DNA of 64,000 bases from an uncultured Bacteroides sp. (GCF_959029255.1 NZ_CAUFUE010000005.1:124001-188000); one strand, 5' to 3'. Positions 1-8,558 are shown, counted from the stretch's first letter. The notes: a model not told the origin generated them from the sequence alone. Made by a program: numbers and translations.

Positions 1-400
1 AAATCAGAAAGGTGGAAGTAATAATTTCTTATGTACTTTCCGTGTCGGCGAGATGTATCTGACGGCTGCCGAGGCTGCTGCCCAATCGGACAAACTGCCT
101 GAGGCGCGTAAACGCTTGTTGGAACTGATGCGGAAGCGTTATTCACCGGAAGCTTATCTAGGCAAGGAGGCTATGGTCAATGAAATGGGCAAGGATGCTC
201 TGATAGCTGAAATCCTGGATGAGCGTGCCCGTGAACTGGCTTTTGAGGGACACCGCTGGTTCGACCTACGGCGCACTACTCGTCCCCGGATGGAGAAAAC
301 CTTTGATGGTAAAACATATATTCTTGAGGAAAACGACCCACGGTATACGATTTCCATTCCTAAGGATGCTATCGAAGCCAATCCGGGGTTGCTGAACTGA
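1..400 (+). CDS. SusD/RagB-like outer-membrane glycan-binding protein, C-terminal part
   Basis: The frame is open from base 2, so the gene starts before the window and only about 132 C-terminal residues are visible. They carry the SusD/RagB signature: FRVGEMYLTAAEAAAQ, then a helix rich in acidic residues, then ILDERARELAFEGHRWFDLRR, which is the usual tetratricopeptide-like tail before the end of the family. SusD-like lipoproteins bind oligosaccharides at the cell surface and cap a SusC TonB-dependent transporter. The partner susC would be expected upstream, outside the window. The internal methionine at base 53 is not the real start. No enzyme gene of the same locus follows; the next gene is an unrelated exporter. 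Family assignment is secure, substrate unknown. Confidence 0.9.
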   Translation, partial: NQKGGSNNFLCTFRVGEMYLTAAEAAAQSDKLPEARKRLLELMRKRYSPEAYLGKEAMVNEMGKDALIAEILDERARELAFEGHRWFDLRRTTRPRMEKTFDGKTYILEENDPRYTISIPKDAIEANPGLLN

Positions 401-403
401 ATG

Positions 404-572
404 GAAATGAAGGAAACGAGTTGACGAGTAAACGAGTTAACAAGTTGACAAGGGAACAAGTTGACAAGTTGACAAGGGAACAAGTAAACAAGGAGCTACG
501 CGTTGGCTCTGGTTGCGCAGCCCTCGTTAACTTGTCAACTTGTTCCCTTGTCAACTGATTCAAAACCCATAA
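404..572. repeat. Dispersed hairpin repeat, copy A
   Basis: This non-coding element begins four bases after the susD-like stop codon. Bases 444-468 and 531-555 are perfect 25-base inverted repeats made of gttgacaag/ggaacaag units. Between them lies a core starting gagctacgcgttggctctgg. The same flank (gaaatgaaggaaacgag), core and end (aaaacccataa) recur at 34067-34194. It has no coding potential of its own, and small ORFs through it are by-products of the repeat. It could be a non-autonomous mobile repeat or a transcript-stabilising hairpin. Confidence 0.8.
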
Positions 573-643
573 ATAAAGAGTTATTCAGAATGTCAGAAAT
601 AAAAATATCATCGCATAGAATATCTTGGTGTACTTTCTTTGTA

Positions 644-651
644 TACCTTTG
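644..651 (+). promoter_or_regulatory. Candidate -7 box for the MFS gene
   Basis: The bases TACCTTTG match the Bacteroides -7 consensus TAnnTTTG and lie 28 bases before the ATG at 680. A TTG at 625-627 is a possible -33 element, although its spacing is a little short. Confidence 0.5.
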
Positions 652-679
652 TACCCGATTTTAATAAACGATATTCAGA

Positions 680-1885
680 ATGACTTCATCCCAAAGACCT
701 CCGGTTCGCAGAATTGCTTTTCCTATCCTCATCGCCTTAAGTGCCTCCCATTGTCTGAACGACTCACTGCAATCTGTCATCACAGCCTCTTATCCTCTGT
801 TCAAGTCCGATTTGTCATTGAGTTTTGCCCAGATAGGTTTGATAACATTGGTCTATCAGATGTCGGCTTCCGTATTCCAGCCGGTTATGGGGCTGATTTT
901 CGACAAACGGCCTATGCCTTGGTCATTGCCGATGGGGATGAGTTTCACTCTGATTGGGATATTGAACCTGGCATTTGCCACCAATTTATATTGGCTTCTG
1001 GCTTCCGTATTCGTGATAGGTATCGGTTCTTCCGTACTCCATCCCGAAGCGTCGCGCATTACCTTTCTGGCTTCCGGCGGGAAACGTGGATTGGCTCAAT
1101 CGTTGTTTCAGGTAGGTGGAAATCTGGGAGGTTCGTTAGGCCCGTTGCTGGTAGCTTTGTTGGTGGCTCCGTATGGCAGGCGCCACATTGCGCTGTTTGT
1201 TGTCCTCGCCGTGGCAGCCATATTGGTGATGATGCCTATTTGTCGTTGGTATCGTTCTTATCTCAACCACATCAAAAGGCGTCCGATGCTTGTAAGGGGT
1301 GAAATGGAGCGTCCTTTATCTTCCGGGATGACTATATTCGCCATTACTATCCTGTTGATACTGATATTCTCCAAGTACATCTACATGGCAAGCCTGACGA
1401 GCTATTATACTTTTTATCTTATCCATAAGTTTGGTGTGAGTATTCAAGACTCACAGTTGTATCTTTTTGTCTTTCTGGTAGCCACCGCGATAGGTACTTT
1501 GGTTGGCGGACCGGTAGGCGATAGGGTAGGGCGCAAATATGTCATTTGGGCTTCCATTCTTGGTACGGCGCCTTTCAGCTTATTGATGCCTCATGCCGGA
1601 CTGGCACTGACGGTGGTTTTAAGTTTTTGTGTCGGTTTCATGCTTTCTTCCGCTTTTCCCGCCATATTGCTGTATGCGCAAGAACTGCTTCCCAATAAAC
1701 TGGGATTGATTTCCGGTTTATTCTTCGGCTTTGCATTCGGTATTGCCGGCATTGCCTCCGCTGTATTAGGAGTTATGGCCGATAAGTACGACATAGAATC
1801 TGTTTACAACGTTTGTGCGTTCATGCCTCTATTGGGGTTGGTGGCTTACTTCTTGCCTAATTTGAAGAAAAGTAATCATGATTAA
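680..1885 (+). CDS. MFS exporter, fosmidomycin-resistance (Fsr) type
   Basis: This 401-residue integral inner-membrane protein shows about twelve hydrophobic segments in two halves separated by a charged loop near residues 195-215 (RSYLNHIKRRPMLVRGEMER). It has the MFS loop motif GGPVGDRVGRK between helices of the second half. SVLHPEASR and FQVGGNLGGSLGPLL in the first half are typical of the Fsr subfamily, whose E. coli member exports fosmidomycin. Length matches the family. The real substrate is unknown. It is transcribed alone behind its own -7 box and has no functional link to the susD-like gene before it. The ATG at 680 is the only start that leaves the first helix intact. Confidence 0.85.
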   Translation: MTSSQRPPVRRIAFPILIALSASHCLNDSLQSVITASYPLFKSDLSLSFAQIGLITLVYQMSASVFQPVMGLIFDKRPMPWSLPMGMSFTLIGILNLAFATNLYWLLASVFVIGIGSSVLHPEASRITFLASGGKRGLAQSLFQVGGNLGGSLGPLLVALLVAPYGRRHIALFVVLAVAAILVMMPICRWYRSYLNHIKRRPMLVRGEMERPLSSGMTIFAITILLILIFSKYIYMASLTSYYTFYLIHKFGVSIQDSQLYLFVFLVATAIGTLVGGPVGDRVGRKYVIWASILGTAPFSLLMPHAGLALTVVLSFCVGFMLSSAFPAILLYAQELLPNKLGLISGLFFGFAFGIAGIASAVLGVMADKYDIESVYNVCAFMPLLGLVAYFLPNLKKSNHD

Positions 1886-1959
1886 CAGCTAAATGTAAAT
1901 TATTGAAGAGTCATGTAGCTGCATATTAAATTATAGATACGACTTTTATGAAATAGGGG

Positions 1960-2101
1960 CTGTCCGAAAACTCTGTGGCGACTTTCTTTATGATTATTTT
2001 TCAGACGCGGATGGAGCGGACTTAGCGGATAAGAAAATTAAAAATCCGCTCAATCCGCTCAAACCGCGTCTAAGCGATAGCAGTTATAAGTTTTCGGACA
2101 G
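1960..2101. repeat. MITE-like nested inverted repeat
   Basis: The outer ends ctgtccgaaaact (1960-1972) and agttttcggacag (2089-2101) are perfect 13-base inverted repeats. Inside, bases about 2002-2030 (agacgcggatggagcggact...) and about 2044-2072 (atccgctcaatccgctcaaa...) form a second imperfect stem. The whole could fold into one long hairpin. There is no ORF. It sits between the convergent MFS and tonB genes, so it could act as a bidirectional terminator or be a decayed non-autonomous transposable element. Confidence 0.7.
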
Positions 2102-2150
2102 ACTGTATTTATTTTATTAAATCGGAAAAACGGAGTGGACACTTTTCTAA

Positions 2151-2840
2151 TTATTGGAACTTAAATGTTACAGGCACGGTAAATTTACAACGTACCGGTT
2201 TGCCGCGTTGTCTACCCGGTTTCCATTTGGGCATGGAACTGACTACACGGACAGCTTCTTTATCCAGATAAGGATCAACTCCTCTTAGAACTTTAACATC
2301 TACAATGCTGCCATCTTTGTTGACAACGAACTGTATGGTTACTCGTCCTTGGGTTCCGGCTTCTTGTGCCATCGTAGGATATTTGATGTTTTTGCCCAGA
2401 TATTGCATCAAACCTACCATGCCGCCATTGGGGAATTGGGGAGTTTCTTCCACTATCTCAAAGATTTCTTCTTCTTCCGGTATTTCTTCTTCTATGGCAG
2501 CAGGCACATGTTTTATTTCGTACGTTTCTCCGGTTTCTTCAGAAGAGGTAATGGAAGTTTCTACAACATTTTCATCATTCTCCATAATTGTCAGAACTTC
2601 TGCAATTTGGGGAGCTTCAGGGGGTGGCGGGGCTACCGGTTCTGGTTGTTCCGTAATGGGAATTTCCATATCCTGCTCGAATACATTCTCGGTAATAGCG
2701 CCGCTCATGTCAATTCTTACATCACGTTTCGTCCATTCAAATGCAACGAACATGAAGACAAGTACAATTACATAACCAACAAGCAGGCAACTTGACTTCT
2801 TGTTTTCAAGGTTCGCTTTGGGTGTTTTCTTGATTTCCAT
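2151..2840 (-). CDS. Energy transducer TonB
   Basis: The protein of 229 residues has a short cytoplasmic head, one membrane helix near residues 20-37 (CLLVGYVIVLVFMFVAFEW), a Pro/Glu-rich periplasmic linker (EQPEPVAPPPPEAP, then EEEIPEEEEIFEIVEE) and a C-terminal TonB domain (GRVTIQFVVNKDGSIVDVKV ... MPKWKPGRQRGKPV ... VPVTFKF). TonB carries proton-motive-force energy from ExbBD to outer-membrane SusC-type transporters. I chose ATG at 2840 (MEIKKTPKANLENKKS) over the in-frame GTG at 2858, because this start is normal for Bacteroides TonB proteins. exbB and exbD are not adjacent. It is monocistronic. Which transporters it serves cannot be told. Confidence 0.9.
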   Translation of the reverse strand: MEIKKTPKANLENKKSSCLLVGYVIVLVFMFVAFEWTKRDVRIDMSGAITENVFEQDMEIPITEQPEPVAPPPPEAPQIAEVLTIMENDENVVETSITSSEETGETYEIKHVPAAIEEEIPEEEEIFEIVEETPQFPNGGMVGLMQYLGKNIKYPTMAQEAGTQGRVTIQFVVNKDGSIVDVKVLRGVDPYLDKEAVRVVSSMPKWKPGRQRGKPVRCKFTVPVTFKFQ

Positions 2841-3160
2841 AATTGACAGAATAATCACCGCATAATGTCTTTTATGACGAAACGAACATTACACAGATGT
2901 TGTTAGTAAAATTGTAACATTAGTGTCCACTTGTTTCTGTATTAAAGATAGCCAATTGAAAGATAAGTTGTTACCGGGAAAGGTCATATATATTCTTTTT
3001 TAAGATACATTTGACAAAATAGTTTAAGGAAAAGATAATTTCTGCCATATTGTGAAAAAGTTGTTATTTTCACATTGTAAGAAACTGACCCCAGAAAAGG
3101 GATGCAATTGTTTTTTCGGACTGCCCCGTCCTGTTGAGAAGTGATGGAGAACGTATATCA
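2841..3160. other. Intergenic region between tonB and tRNA-Ala
   Basis: This 320-base AT-rich gap holds the upstream region of tonB (minus strand). I see no convincing TAnnTTTG box on the minus strand. A small perfect hairpin, tgtgaaaa (3051-3058) with ttttcaca (3067-3074), could be a terminator or an operator. No gene is supported. Confidence 0.5.
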
Positions 3161-3188
3161 AAACAAAAGGCTGACTTTACAGTCAACC
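3161..3188 (-). terminator. Intrinsic terminator after tRNA-Ala
   Basis: Read on the minus strand, the stem ggttgact/agtcagcc with a four-base loop is followed by a T-rich run (complement of 3161-3168). It lies five bases past the 3' end of the tRNA. Confidence 0.7.
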
Positions 3189-3193
3189 TCTTG

Positions 3194-3267
3194 TGGAGCG
3201 TATGAGACTCGAACTCATCACCTCGACACTGCCAGTGTCGCGCTCTAGCCAGATGAGCTAACGCCCC
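3194..3267 (-). tRNA. tRNA-Ala (anticodon GGC)
   Basis: The minus strand folds into a complete 74-base cloverleaf. The acceptor stem is GGGGCGT/ACGCTCC with one G-U pair, the D arm GCTC/GAGC, the anticodon stem CGACA/TGTCG with loop CTGGCAG, and the T arm ATGAG-TTCGAGT-CTCAT. The discriminator base is A and CCA is not encoded. Anticodon GGC reads alanine codon GCC. A TATATTTG -7 box lies 41 bases upstream and a terminator follows, so it is an independent single-tRNA transcript. Confidence 0.95.
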
Positions 3268-3307
3268 GTTGCTAACGTTTGCAGAAGACTCTGCATTTTT
3301 GATGGCG

Positions 3308-3315
3308 CAAATATA
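3308..3315 (-). promoter_or_regulatory. -7 box of the tRNA-Ala promoter
   Basis: CAAATATA on the plus strand reads TATATTTG on the minus strand, a perfect TAnnTTTG match 41 bases before the tRNA. It is divergent from the -7 box of the DUF4286 gene at 3339-3346. Confidence 0.55.
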
Positions 3316-3338
3316 ATGCATTATTCTGAAATAATTGC

Positions 3339-3346
3339 TATGTTTG
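3339..3346 (+). promoter_or_regulatory. Candidate -7 box for the DUF4286-ruvC-pullulanase operon
   Basis: TATGTTTG matches TAnnTTTG and lies 25 bases before the ATG at 3371. No clear -33 TTTG is visible at the usual distance. Confidence 0.45.
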
Positions 3347-3370
3347 CGAAACAAAATGAAAAAATGAGTT

Positions 3371-3673
3371 ATGCTGATATATAATACTACTTATCATGTG
3401 GAGGAAGGACAGGAAAAGAATTTCCTGATTTGGATGCAGGAATACTATCTTCCTGAGGTTGAAAAATACGGTACGTTGCTTGCTCCGCGCATTCTTCGCG
3501 TATTGAGCCATAGGGACGACGGAGAAAGTTATTCCGTTCAGTTTGAGGTGGAAAATTCTGCTAAATTACATCGCTGGCACCAAGAGCAAGGAGTGAAACT
3601 GAATGAAGAGCTTCTGAAAACCTTTCAGGATAAAGTAGTGGGATTTCCTACATTGATGGAGGTGATAGTGTGA
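3371..3673 (+). CDS. DUF4286 family protein
   Basis: A 100-residue cytosolic protein of the ferredoxin-like-fold DUF4286 family. It starts MLIYNTTYHV and contains LPEVEKYGTLLAPRILRVL and the motif FEVENSAKLHRWHQEQG. It has no signal peptide or membrane segment. Function is unknown. Its stop codon overlaps the GTG start of ruvC by four bases (GTGA), so the two are translationally coupled. It is the first gene of a DUF4286-ruvC-pullulanase-ABC ATPase run in which each downstream gene overlaps or closely follows the previous one. Confidence 0.8.
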   Translation: MLIYNTTYHVEEGQEKNFLIWMQEYYLPEVEKYGTLLAPRILRVLSHRDDGESYSVQFEVENSAKLHRWHQEQGVKLNEELLKTFQDKVVGFPTLMEVIV

Positions 3674-4239
3674 TAAAACCGGTAAAGGAAAAGATTATTC
3701 TGGGCATTGACCCCGGTACTACCATTATGGGATACGGAGTATTGCGCGTGGCGGGTGTAAAGCCTGAAATGATTGCTATGGGTATCATAGACCTCCGTAA
3801 GTTTGGTGACCATTATTTGAAGCTTCGCCATATCCATGAGCGCGTACTGAGTATCATCGAAAGTTATTTGCCGGATGAACTCGCTATTGAAGCCCCTTTT
3901 TTCGGTAAGAACGTGCAATCCATGTTGAAGTTGGGGCGTGCGCAAGGGGTGGCTATGGCAGCCGCTTTGAGCCGGGATATTCCCATTACGGAATACGCGC
4001 CATTGAAAATAAAGATGGCGATAACCGGAAACGGCCAGGCATCCAAGGAGCAAGTGGCGGATATGCTGCAACGTATGCTGCACTTCCCTAAAGAGGAGAT
4101 GCCTGTTTTTATGGATGCTACCGACGGGCTTGCCGCCGCCTATTGTCACTTCTTGCAGATGGGACGGCCGACGGTGGAGAAAGGATATCACGGATGGAAG
4201 GACTTTATAGCCAAAAATCCTGATAAAGTGAAGAAATAA
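3670..4239 (+). CDS. ruvC: Crossover junction endodeoxyribonuclease RuvC
   Basis: This 189-residue protein resolves Holliday junctions in recombinational repair with RuvAB. The four catalytic acids of the RNase-H-like fold are present: D14 in GIDPG, E74 in AIEAPF, and D149 and D152 in DATDGLAAAYCH. Their spacing closely matches the E. coli enzyme (D7, E66, D138, D141). The GTG start at 3670 overlaps the DUF4286 stop and gives the correct N-terminus, with the first strand KIILGIDPGTT. ruvA and ruvB are not in the window. The pullulanase gene follows after 56 bases. Confidence 0.95.
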   Translation: MIKPVKEKIILGIDPGTTIMGYGVLRVAGVKPEMIAMGIIDLRKFGDHYLKLRHIHERVLSIIESYLPDELAIEAPFFGKNVQSMLKLGRAQGVAMAAALSRDIPITEYAPLKIKMAITGNGQASKEQVADMLQRMLHFPKEEMPVFMDATDGLAAAYCHFLQMGRPTVEKGYHGWKDFIAKNPDKVKK

Positions 4240-4295
4240 TCGTTTGATTACATTTAATATCTAATACTAAATATTTAATACTTAAAATAAAAGCC

Positions 4296-6293
4296 ATGAA
4301 ATTAAATGACCTTGCCATTATCGGAGTAGCCGCGACAACTGTCGTAAGTTGTGCCCCTGCTAAAAATGAATACGCTTCGTACGAGCTCTATCCCGTCCGT
4401 TCAGGTAGCCTAGCGGAAATGGAATATACGCCTGCCGTTACACAATTTACACTGTGGGCGCCTACGGCAGATGAAGTTCGCTTGATGTTGTTTGATGCAG
4501 GAGAGGGCGGACATGCATACGAAACGATTTCTATGGAACCCTCGGAAGAAGGAACTTGGAAAACTAAAATTGAGAAAGACCTGAAAGGCAAGTTCTATAC
4601 TTACAATGTGAAAATAAAAGATAAATGGTTGGGCGATACTCCGGGCATCAATGCAAAAGCGGTAGGGGTGAATGGTAAACGTGCAGCCATTGTAGACATG
4701 AAAGAAACCAATCCTGAAGGCTGGGCCGAAGACAAGCGTCCGGCATTGGCTTCTCCGGCAGATGCTGTGATTTATGAAATGCATCACCGTGATTTTTCTA
4801 TCGATCCTTCTTCGGGTATCAGGAATAGAGGTAAGTTTCTGGCGTTGACGGAAACAGGTACCGTGAATGCCGATAAGTTGGCTACGGGTATCGACCATTT
4901 GAAACAACTGGGGGTGACGCATGTGCATATCCTTCCTTCATACGATTATGCTTCGGTGGACGAAACAAAGTTGGATGAGAATAAGTATAACTGGGGATAT
5001 GACCCTCAGAACTATAATGTGCCCGATGGTTCCTATTCTACTGACCCTTATAATCCGGAAGTACGTATTTGTGAGTTCAAGCAGATGGTACAAGCTTTGC
5101 ACAAGGCGGGTATCAGGGTAGTGCTGGATGTGGTTTATAACCATACTTTCAATACATCCGAAAGCAACTTTGAACGTACTGTGCCGGGCTATTTCTATCG
5201 TCAGAAACCGGATGGCAGCCTTGCTGATGCTTCGGCTTGCGGAAATGAAACGGCAAGTGACCGACCCATGATGCGGAAGTATATGATAGAGTCTGTGTTG
5301 CATTGGATAAACGAGTATCACATTGATGGTTTCCGCTTCGACCTGATGGGTATCCACGATATCGAAACCATGAATGAAATTCGTAAAGCGGCTTCGGCCA
5401 TAGACCCGAGCATCATTATCTATGGTGAAGGATGGGCGGCATCGGCTCCGCAACTGCCGGAGGACTCGCTGGCAATGAAGGTGAATACTTATAAGATGCC
5501 GGGAGTTGCGGCATTCTCCGACGAAATGCGTGATGCCTTGCGCGGTCCGTTTAACGATGACCATAAGGGAGCGTTCCTTGCCGGACTTCCCGGAGGAGAG
5601 GAAAGTATTAAATTTGGCATCGTGGGGGCGATACAACATCCGCAAGTCAATAATGATTCCGTAAATTACAGTAAGGCACCTTGGGCGGCACAACCTACGC
5701 AGATGATTAGCTATGTGTCTTGCCATGATGATATGTGCCTGGTGGATAGATTGAAGTCCAGCATGCCCGGGATAACTCCCGAAGAGCTTGTCAAATTGGA
5801 TAAGCTGGCGCAGACGGCTGTGTTTACTTCGCAGGGCATTCCTTTTATTCAGGCAGGCGAAGAGGTGATGCGCGACAAGAAGGGAGTGCATAACAGTTTC
5901 CAAAGTCCCGACTCCATCAATGCTATTGATTGGAACCGTAAAACTACGAATGCCGATTTGTTCGCTTATTATAAGGGCTTGATTCAACTGCGGAAAAATC
6001 ACCCGGCTTTCCGTATGGGGGATGCCGATGCGGTGCGTAAGCATTTGGAATTTATTCCTGTTGAAGGCAGTAACGTAGTGGCTTACCGTTTGAAAGAACA
6101 TGCCGGTGGCGATGCCTGGGAGGATATCTACGTTGTATTGAATGCTCGTAAGGAGGTTGCTAAAATAGTTGTACCCGAAGGTAAATATACGGTAGTTTGC
6201 AAGGATGGATTTATCAGTGAGCAAGGTTTGGGAACGATGTACGGCCCCGAAATTTCAGCTCCGGCACAATCGGCACTTATCTTTTATAAATGA
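4296..6293 (+). CDS. pulA: Type I pullulanase, GH13 lipoprotein
   Basis: A 665-residue alpha-1,6-glucan debranching enzyme. The N-terminus has a lipoprotein signal ending VVSC (Cys19), so it is probably membrane-anchored outside the cytoplasm. A CBM48-like beta-sandwich (QFTLWAPTADEVRLMLF) precedes the GH13 barrel. The conserved regions are DVVYNHTF, GFRFDLMG with nucleophile D349, YGEGW with acid/base E378, and SCHDD with D478. It acts on pullulan or branch points of starch and glycogen. It overlaps the following ABC ATPase by four bases (ATGA). Substrate class is firm, exact substrate inferred. Confidence 0.92.
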   Translation: MKLNDLAIIGVAATTVVSCAPAKNEYASYELYPVRSGSLAEMEYTPAVTQFTLWAPTADEVRLMLFDAGEGGHAYETISMEPSEEGTWKTKIEKDLKGKFYTYNVKIKDKWLGDTPGINAKAVGVNGKRAAIVDMKETNPEGWAEDKRPALASPADAVIYEMHHRDFSIDPSSGIRNRGKFLALTETGTVNADKLATGIDHLKQLGVTHVHILPSYDYASVDETKLDENKYNWGYDPQNYNVPDGSYSTDPYNPEVRICEFKQMVQALHKAGIRVVLDVVYNHTFNTSESNFERTVPGYFYRQKPDGSLADASACGNETASDRPMMRKYMIESVLHWINEYHIDGFRFDLMGIHDIETMNEIRKAASAIDPSIIIYGEGWAASAPQLPEDSLAMKVNTYKMPGVAAFSDEMRDALRGPFNDDHKGAFLAGLPGGEESIKFGIVGAIQHPQVNNDSVNYSKAPWAAQPTQMISYVSCHDDMCLVDRLKSSMPGITPEELVKLDKLAQTAVFTSQGIPFIQAGEEVMRDKKGVHNSFQSPDSINAIDWNRKTTNADLFAYYKGLIQLRKNHPAFRMGDADAVRKHLEFIPVEGSNVVAYRLKEHAGGDAWEDIYVVLNARKEVAKIVVPEGKYTVVCKDGFISEQGLGTMYGPEISAPAQSALIFYK

Positions 6294-7747
6294 TGCAACA
6301 ACATACTATACATATAGCGGGGGGCGTAGCACGCAACCCGCTTATTCGTTTGGCGCAGCCTGTCAGTCTTGATTTTCTTGCCGGAGAGCATATCGCCATC
6401 GTCGGTCCTAACGGAGCGGGAAAAAGCTTGCTGGTAGATATGCTTACGGGGAAATATCCTTTGCGGGAAGGGGAACTGACATACGATTTTTCTCCCTCTG
6501 CTACAAAGACGGCATACGATAACATTAAATATATCGCTTTCCGCGATACATACGGTTCGGCTGATGCGAACTATTATTATCAGCAGCGCTGGAATGCCCA
6601 TGACCAGGAAGATACGCCCGAAGTGCGCGATTTACTGGGAGAGGTAAAAGATGATGCCTTGCAACAACAGCTTTTTGAACTTTTCCGCATAGAGCCTATG
6701 CTCGATAAGAAGATAATTCTTCTCAGTAGCGGTGAGTTGCGTAAGTTCCAGTTGGCAAAGACATTGCTCACTGCTCCCCGCATTCTTATCATGGACAATC
6801 CGTTTATCGGACTGGATGCTCCCACGCGCGAACTTCTTTTTAAATTGCTGGATGAACTTACCCGCCTGGGTACTTTGCAGATTATCCTTATACTTTCCAT
6901 GCTGGATGACATACCTTCTTTTATTACCCATGTGGTGCCTGTGAATAATATGACGGTGGGTGAAAAGATGGAACGTGAGGTGTACATGCAGGCTTTCCGT
7001 GCACGGGATTTTGCCGCGCAGATGGAAGAATTGCAGCAACGTATCCTCGATTTGCCATACGGGAACACTAATTATACTTCGGCGGAAGTGGTGAAACTGA
7101 ATAAAGTGAGCATCCGCTACGACGACCGTACTATATTAAAAGAATTGGATTGGACAGTGATGCGTGGAGAGAAGTGGGCGTTGAGCGGTGAAAACGGTGC
7201 GGGTAAGTCTACTTTATTGAGCTTGGTGTGTGCCGATAATCCGCAGTCTTACGCTTGTGATATCAGCCTGTTCGGGCGGAAACGCGGGACAGGTGAAAGT
7301 ATTTGGGAAATCAAGAAACACATCGGTTACGTCAGTCCTGAAATGCACCGTGCCTATTTGAAAAATCTACCAGCCATTGAAATTGTGGCTTCCGGTCTGC
7401 ATGACAGCATCGGTTTGTACAAGCGTCCCCATGAGGAACAAATGGCGGTGTGCGAGTGGTGGATGGATGTATTTGGCATTGCCGCTTTGAAAGACAAGCC
7501 TTTCCTGCAATTGTCAAGTGGGGAACAACGCCTGGCATTGCTGGCGCGTGCTTTCGTCAAAGATCCGGAACTGCTGATTCTGGATGAACCCCTTCATGGG
7601 CTGGATACTTACAACAGGCGTCGGGTGAAGAAGATAATCGAGGCGTTTTGCCGCCGTCGGGACAAGACGATGATTATGGTAACTCACTATGAAAACGAGT
7701 TGCCCGGTACTATAACCGACCGTTTATACCTGAAACGTAACCGATAA
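6290..7747 (+). CDS. Double ABC ATPase, ModF/PhrA-like
   Basis: A 485-residue soluble protein with two fused ABC ATPase domains and no membrane segment. The first half has Walker A GPNGAGKS and signature LSSGELRK. The second has GENGAGKS, signature LSSGEQRL and Walker B LLILDEP. The Walker B of the first half reads LIMDNP, with Asn where the catalytic Glu normally stands, so that site may bind but not turn over ATP. This two-domain layout resembles E. coli ModF. No permease is adjacent, so a transport role is doubtful. Its start overlaps the pullulanase stop (ATGA). Confidence 0.8.
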   Translation: MMQQHTIHIAGGVARNPLIRLAQPVSLDFLAGEHIAIVGPNGAGKSLLVDMLTGKYPLREGELTYDFSPSATKTAYDNIKYIAFRDTYGSADANYYYQQRWNAHDQEDTPEVRDLLGEVKDDALQQQLFELFRIEPMLDKKIILLSSGELRKFQLAKTLLTAPRILIMDNPFIGLDAPTRELLFKLLDELTRLGTLQIILILSMLDDIPSFITHVVPVNNMTVGEKMEREVYMQAFRARDFAAQMEELQQRILDLPYGNTNYTSAEVVKLNKVSIRYDDRTILKELDWTVMRGEKWALSGENGAGKSTLLSLVCADNPQSYACDISLFGRKRGTGESIWEIKKHIGYVSPEMHRAYLKNLPAIEIVASGLHDSIGLYKRPHEEQMAVCEWWMDVFGIAALKDKPFLQLSSGEQRLALLARAFVKDPELLILDEPLHGLDTYNRRRVKKIIEAFCRRRDKTMIMVTHYENELPGTITDRLYLKRNR

Positions 7748-7788
7748 ATTTATTTGTTTGATAAAGAACAAACTATGTTGCAAATCGT

Positions 7789-7796
7789 TATATTTG
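7789..7796 (+). promoter_or_regulatory. Candidate -7 box for fsa
   Basis: TATATTTG matches TAnnTTTG and lies 29 bases before the ATG at 7826. A TTTG at 7757-7760 is too far away for a standard -33 element. Confidence 0.5.
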
Positions 7797-7825
7797 TACA
7801 TCAACTATTTTAAATCATTTATATC

Positions 7826-8482
7826 ATGAAGTTCTTTATTGATACAGCTAATTTGGAACAGATTCGGGAAGCCTATGATTTGGGCGTACTCGACGGAGTT
7901 ACTACCAATCCTTCGCTCATGGCGAAAGAGGGAATCAAGGGGGTAGAGAACCAGCGTAAACATTACGTAGACATCTGCAACATCGTAAAGGGGGATGTGA
8001 GTGCCGAAGTCATTGCCACCGATTATGAAGGCATGATTAAGGAAGGTGAAGAACTTGCAGCCCTCAACCAGCATATTGTCGTAAAGGTGCCCTGCATTGC
8101 CGATGGCATCAAGGCTATTAAATATTTCTCGGGAAAAGGCATACGTACAAACTGTACATTGGTGTTTTCCGTAGGTCAGGCATTGCTGGCCGCTAAAGCC
8201 GGCGCCACATACGTGTCCCCGTTTGTAGGCCGTCTCGATGACATTTGTGAAGATGGCATTGCCTTGGTGGGTAAAATTGTGGAAATGTATCGTTACTACG
8301 GTTACTCCACTCAGGTGCTCGCTGCCTCCATCCGTCATACGGCACACATCATTCAGTGTATAGAAGTGGGTGCCGACGTGGCAACTTGTCCGCTTTCCGC
8401 TATCAAGGGATTATTGAACCATCCATTGACTGATGCCGGTTTAAAGAAATTCCTGGAAGATTACAACCGCGTAAACGGATAA
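7826..8482 (+). CDS. fsa: Fructose-6-phosphate aldolase / small transaldolase
   Basis: A 218-residue cytosolic TIM-barrel enzyme of the FSA/TalC family. It starts MKFFIDTANLEQI, has DGVTTNPSL at the first strand end, and the Schiff-base lysine K87 in VVKVPC, close to K85 of E. coli FSA. Either transaldolase activity in the pentose phosphate pathway or fructose-6-phosphate cleavage is possible; the subgroup cannot be told by eye. In Bacteroides this short form usually serves as the transaldolase. It is monocistronic with its own -7 box. Confidence 0.88.
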   Translation: MKFFIDTANLEQIREAYDLGVLDGVTTNPSLMAKEGIKGVENQRKHYVDICNIVKGDVSAEVIATDYEGMIKEGEELAALNQHIVVKVPCIADGIKAIKYFSGKGIRTNCTLVFSVGQALLAAKAGATYVSPFVGRLDDICEDGIALVGKIVEMYRYYGYSTQVLAASIRHTAHIIQCIEVGADVATCPLSAIKGLLNHPLTDAGLKKFLEDYNRVNG

Positions 8483-8558
8483 CTCCTAAAAAAGCCTATA
8501 AGCCTATCTTTCACTGCAATTCTTGACTGTTATTGGCGAATAATAGAATAAAAATATT

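Noticed and set aside
369..563. 64-residue ORF with LVNLSTCSLVN-type repeats
   Set aside because: A translation artefact of hairpin repeat A.
625..1302. 225-residue ORF overlapping the MFS gene in another frame
   Set aside because: The MFS frame has twelve helices and motifs; the overlapping frame has no feature of a protein family.
2305..2795. Two plus-strand ORFs opposite tonB
   Set aside because: They mirror the TonB frame, which has a complete domain set; the Pro-rich linker gives long open antisense frames.
3051..3074. Hairpin tgtgaaaa/ttttcaca as a regulatory RNA
   Set aside because: A short single stem without conservation data; recorded only within the intergenic description.
3070..3354. 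94-residue minus-strand ORF
   Set aside because: It runs through the tRNA-Ala gene and its terminator, so it is not a protein gene.
4938..6224. 428-residue ORF on the minus strand
   Set aside because: It lies opposite the pullulanase, whose GH13 motifs are intact, and its own translation has no recognisable domain or signal.
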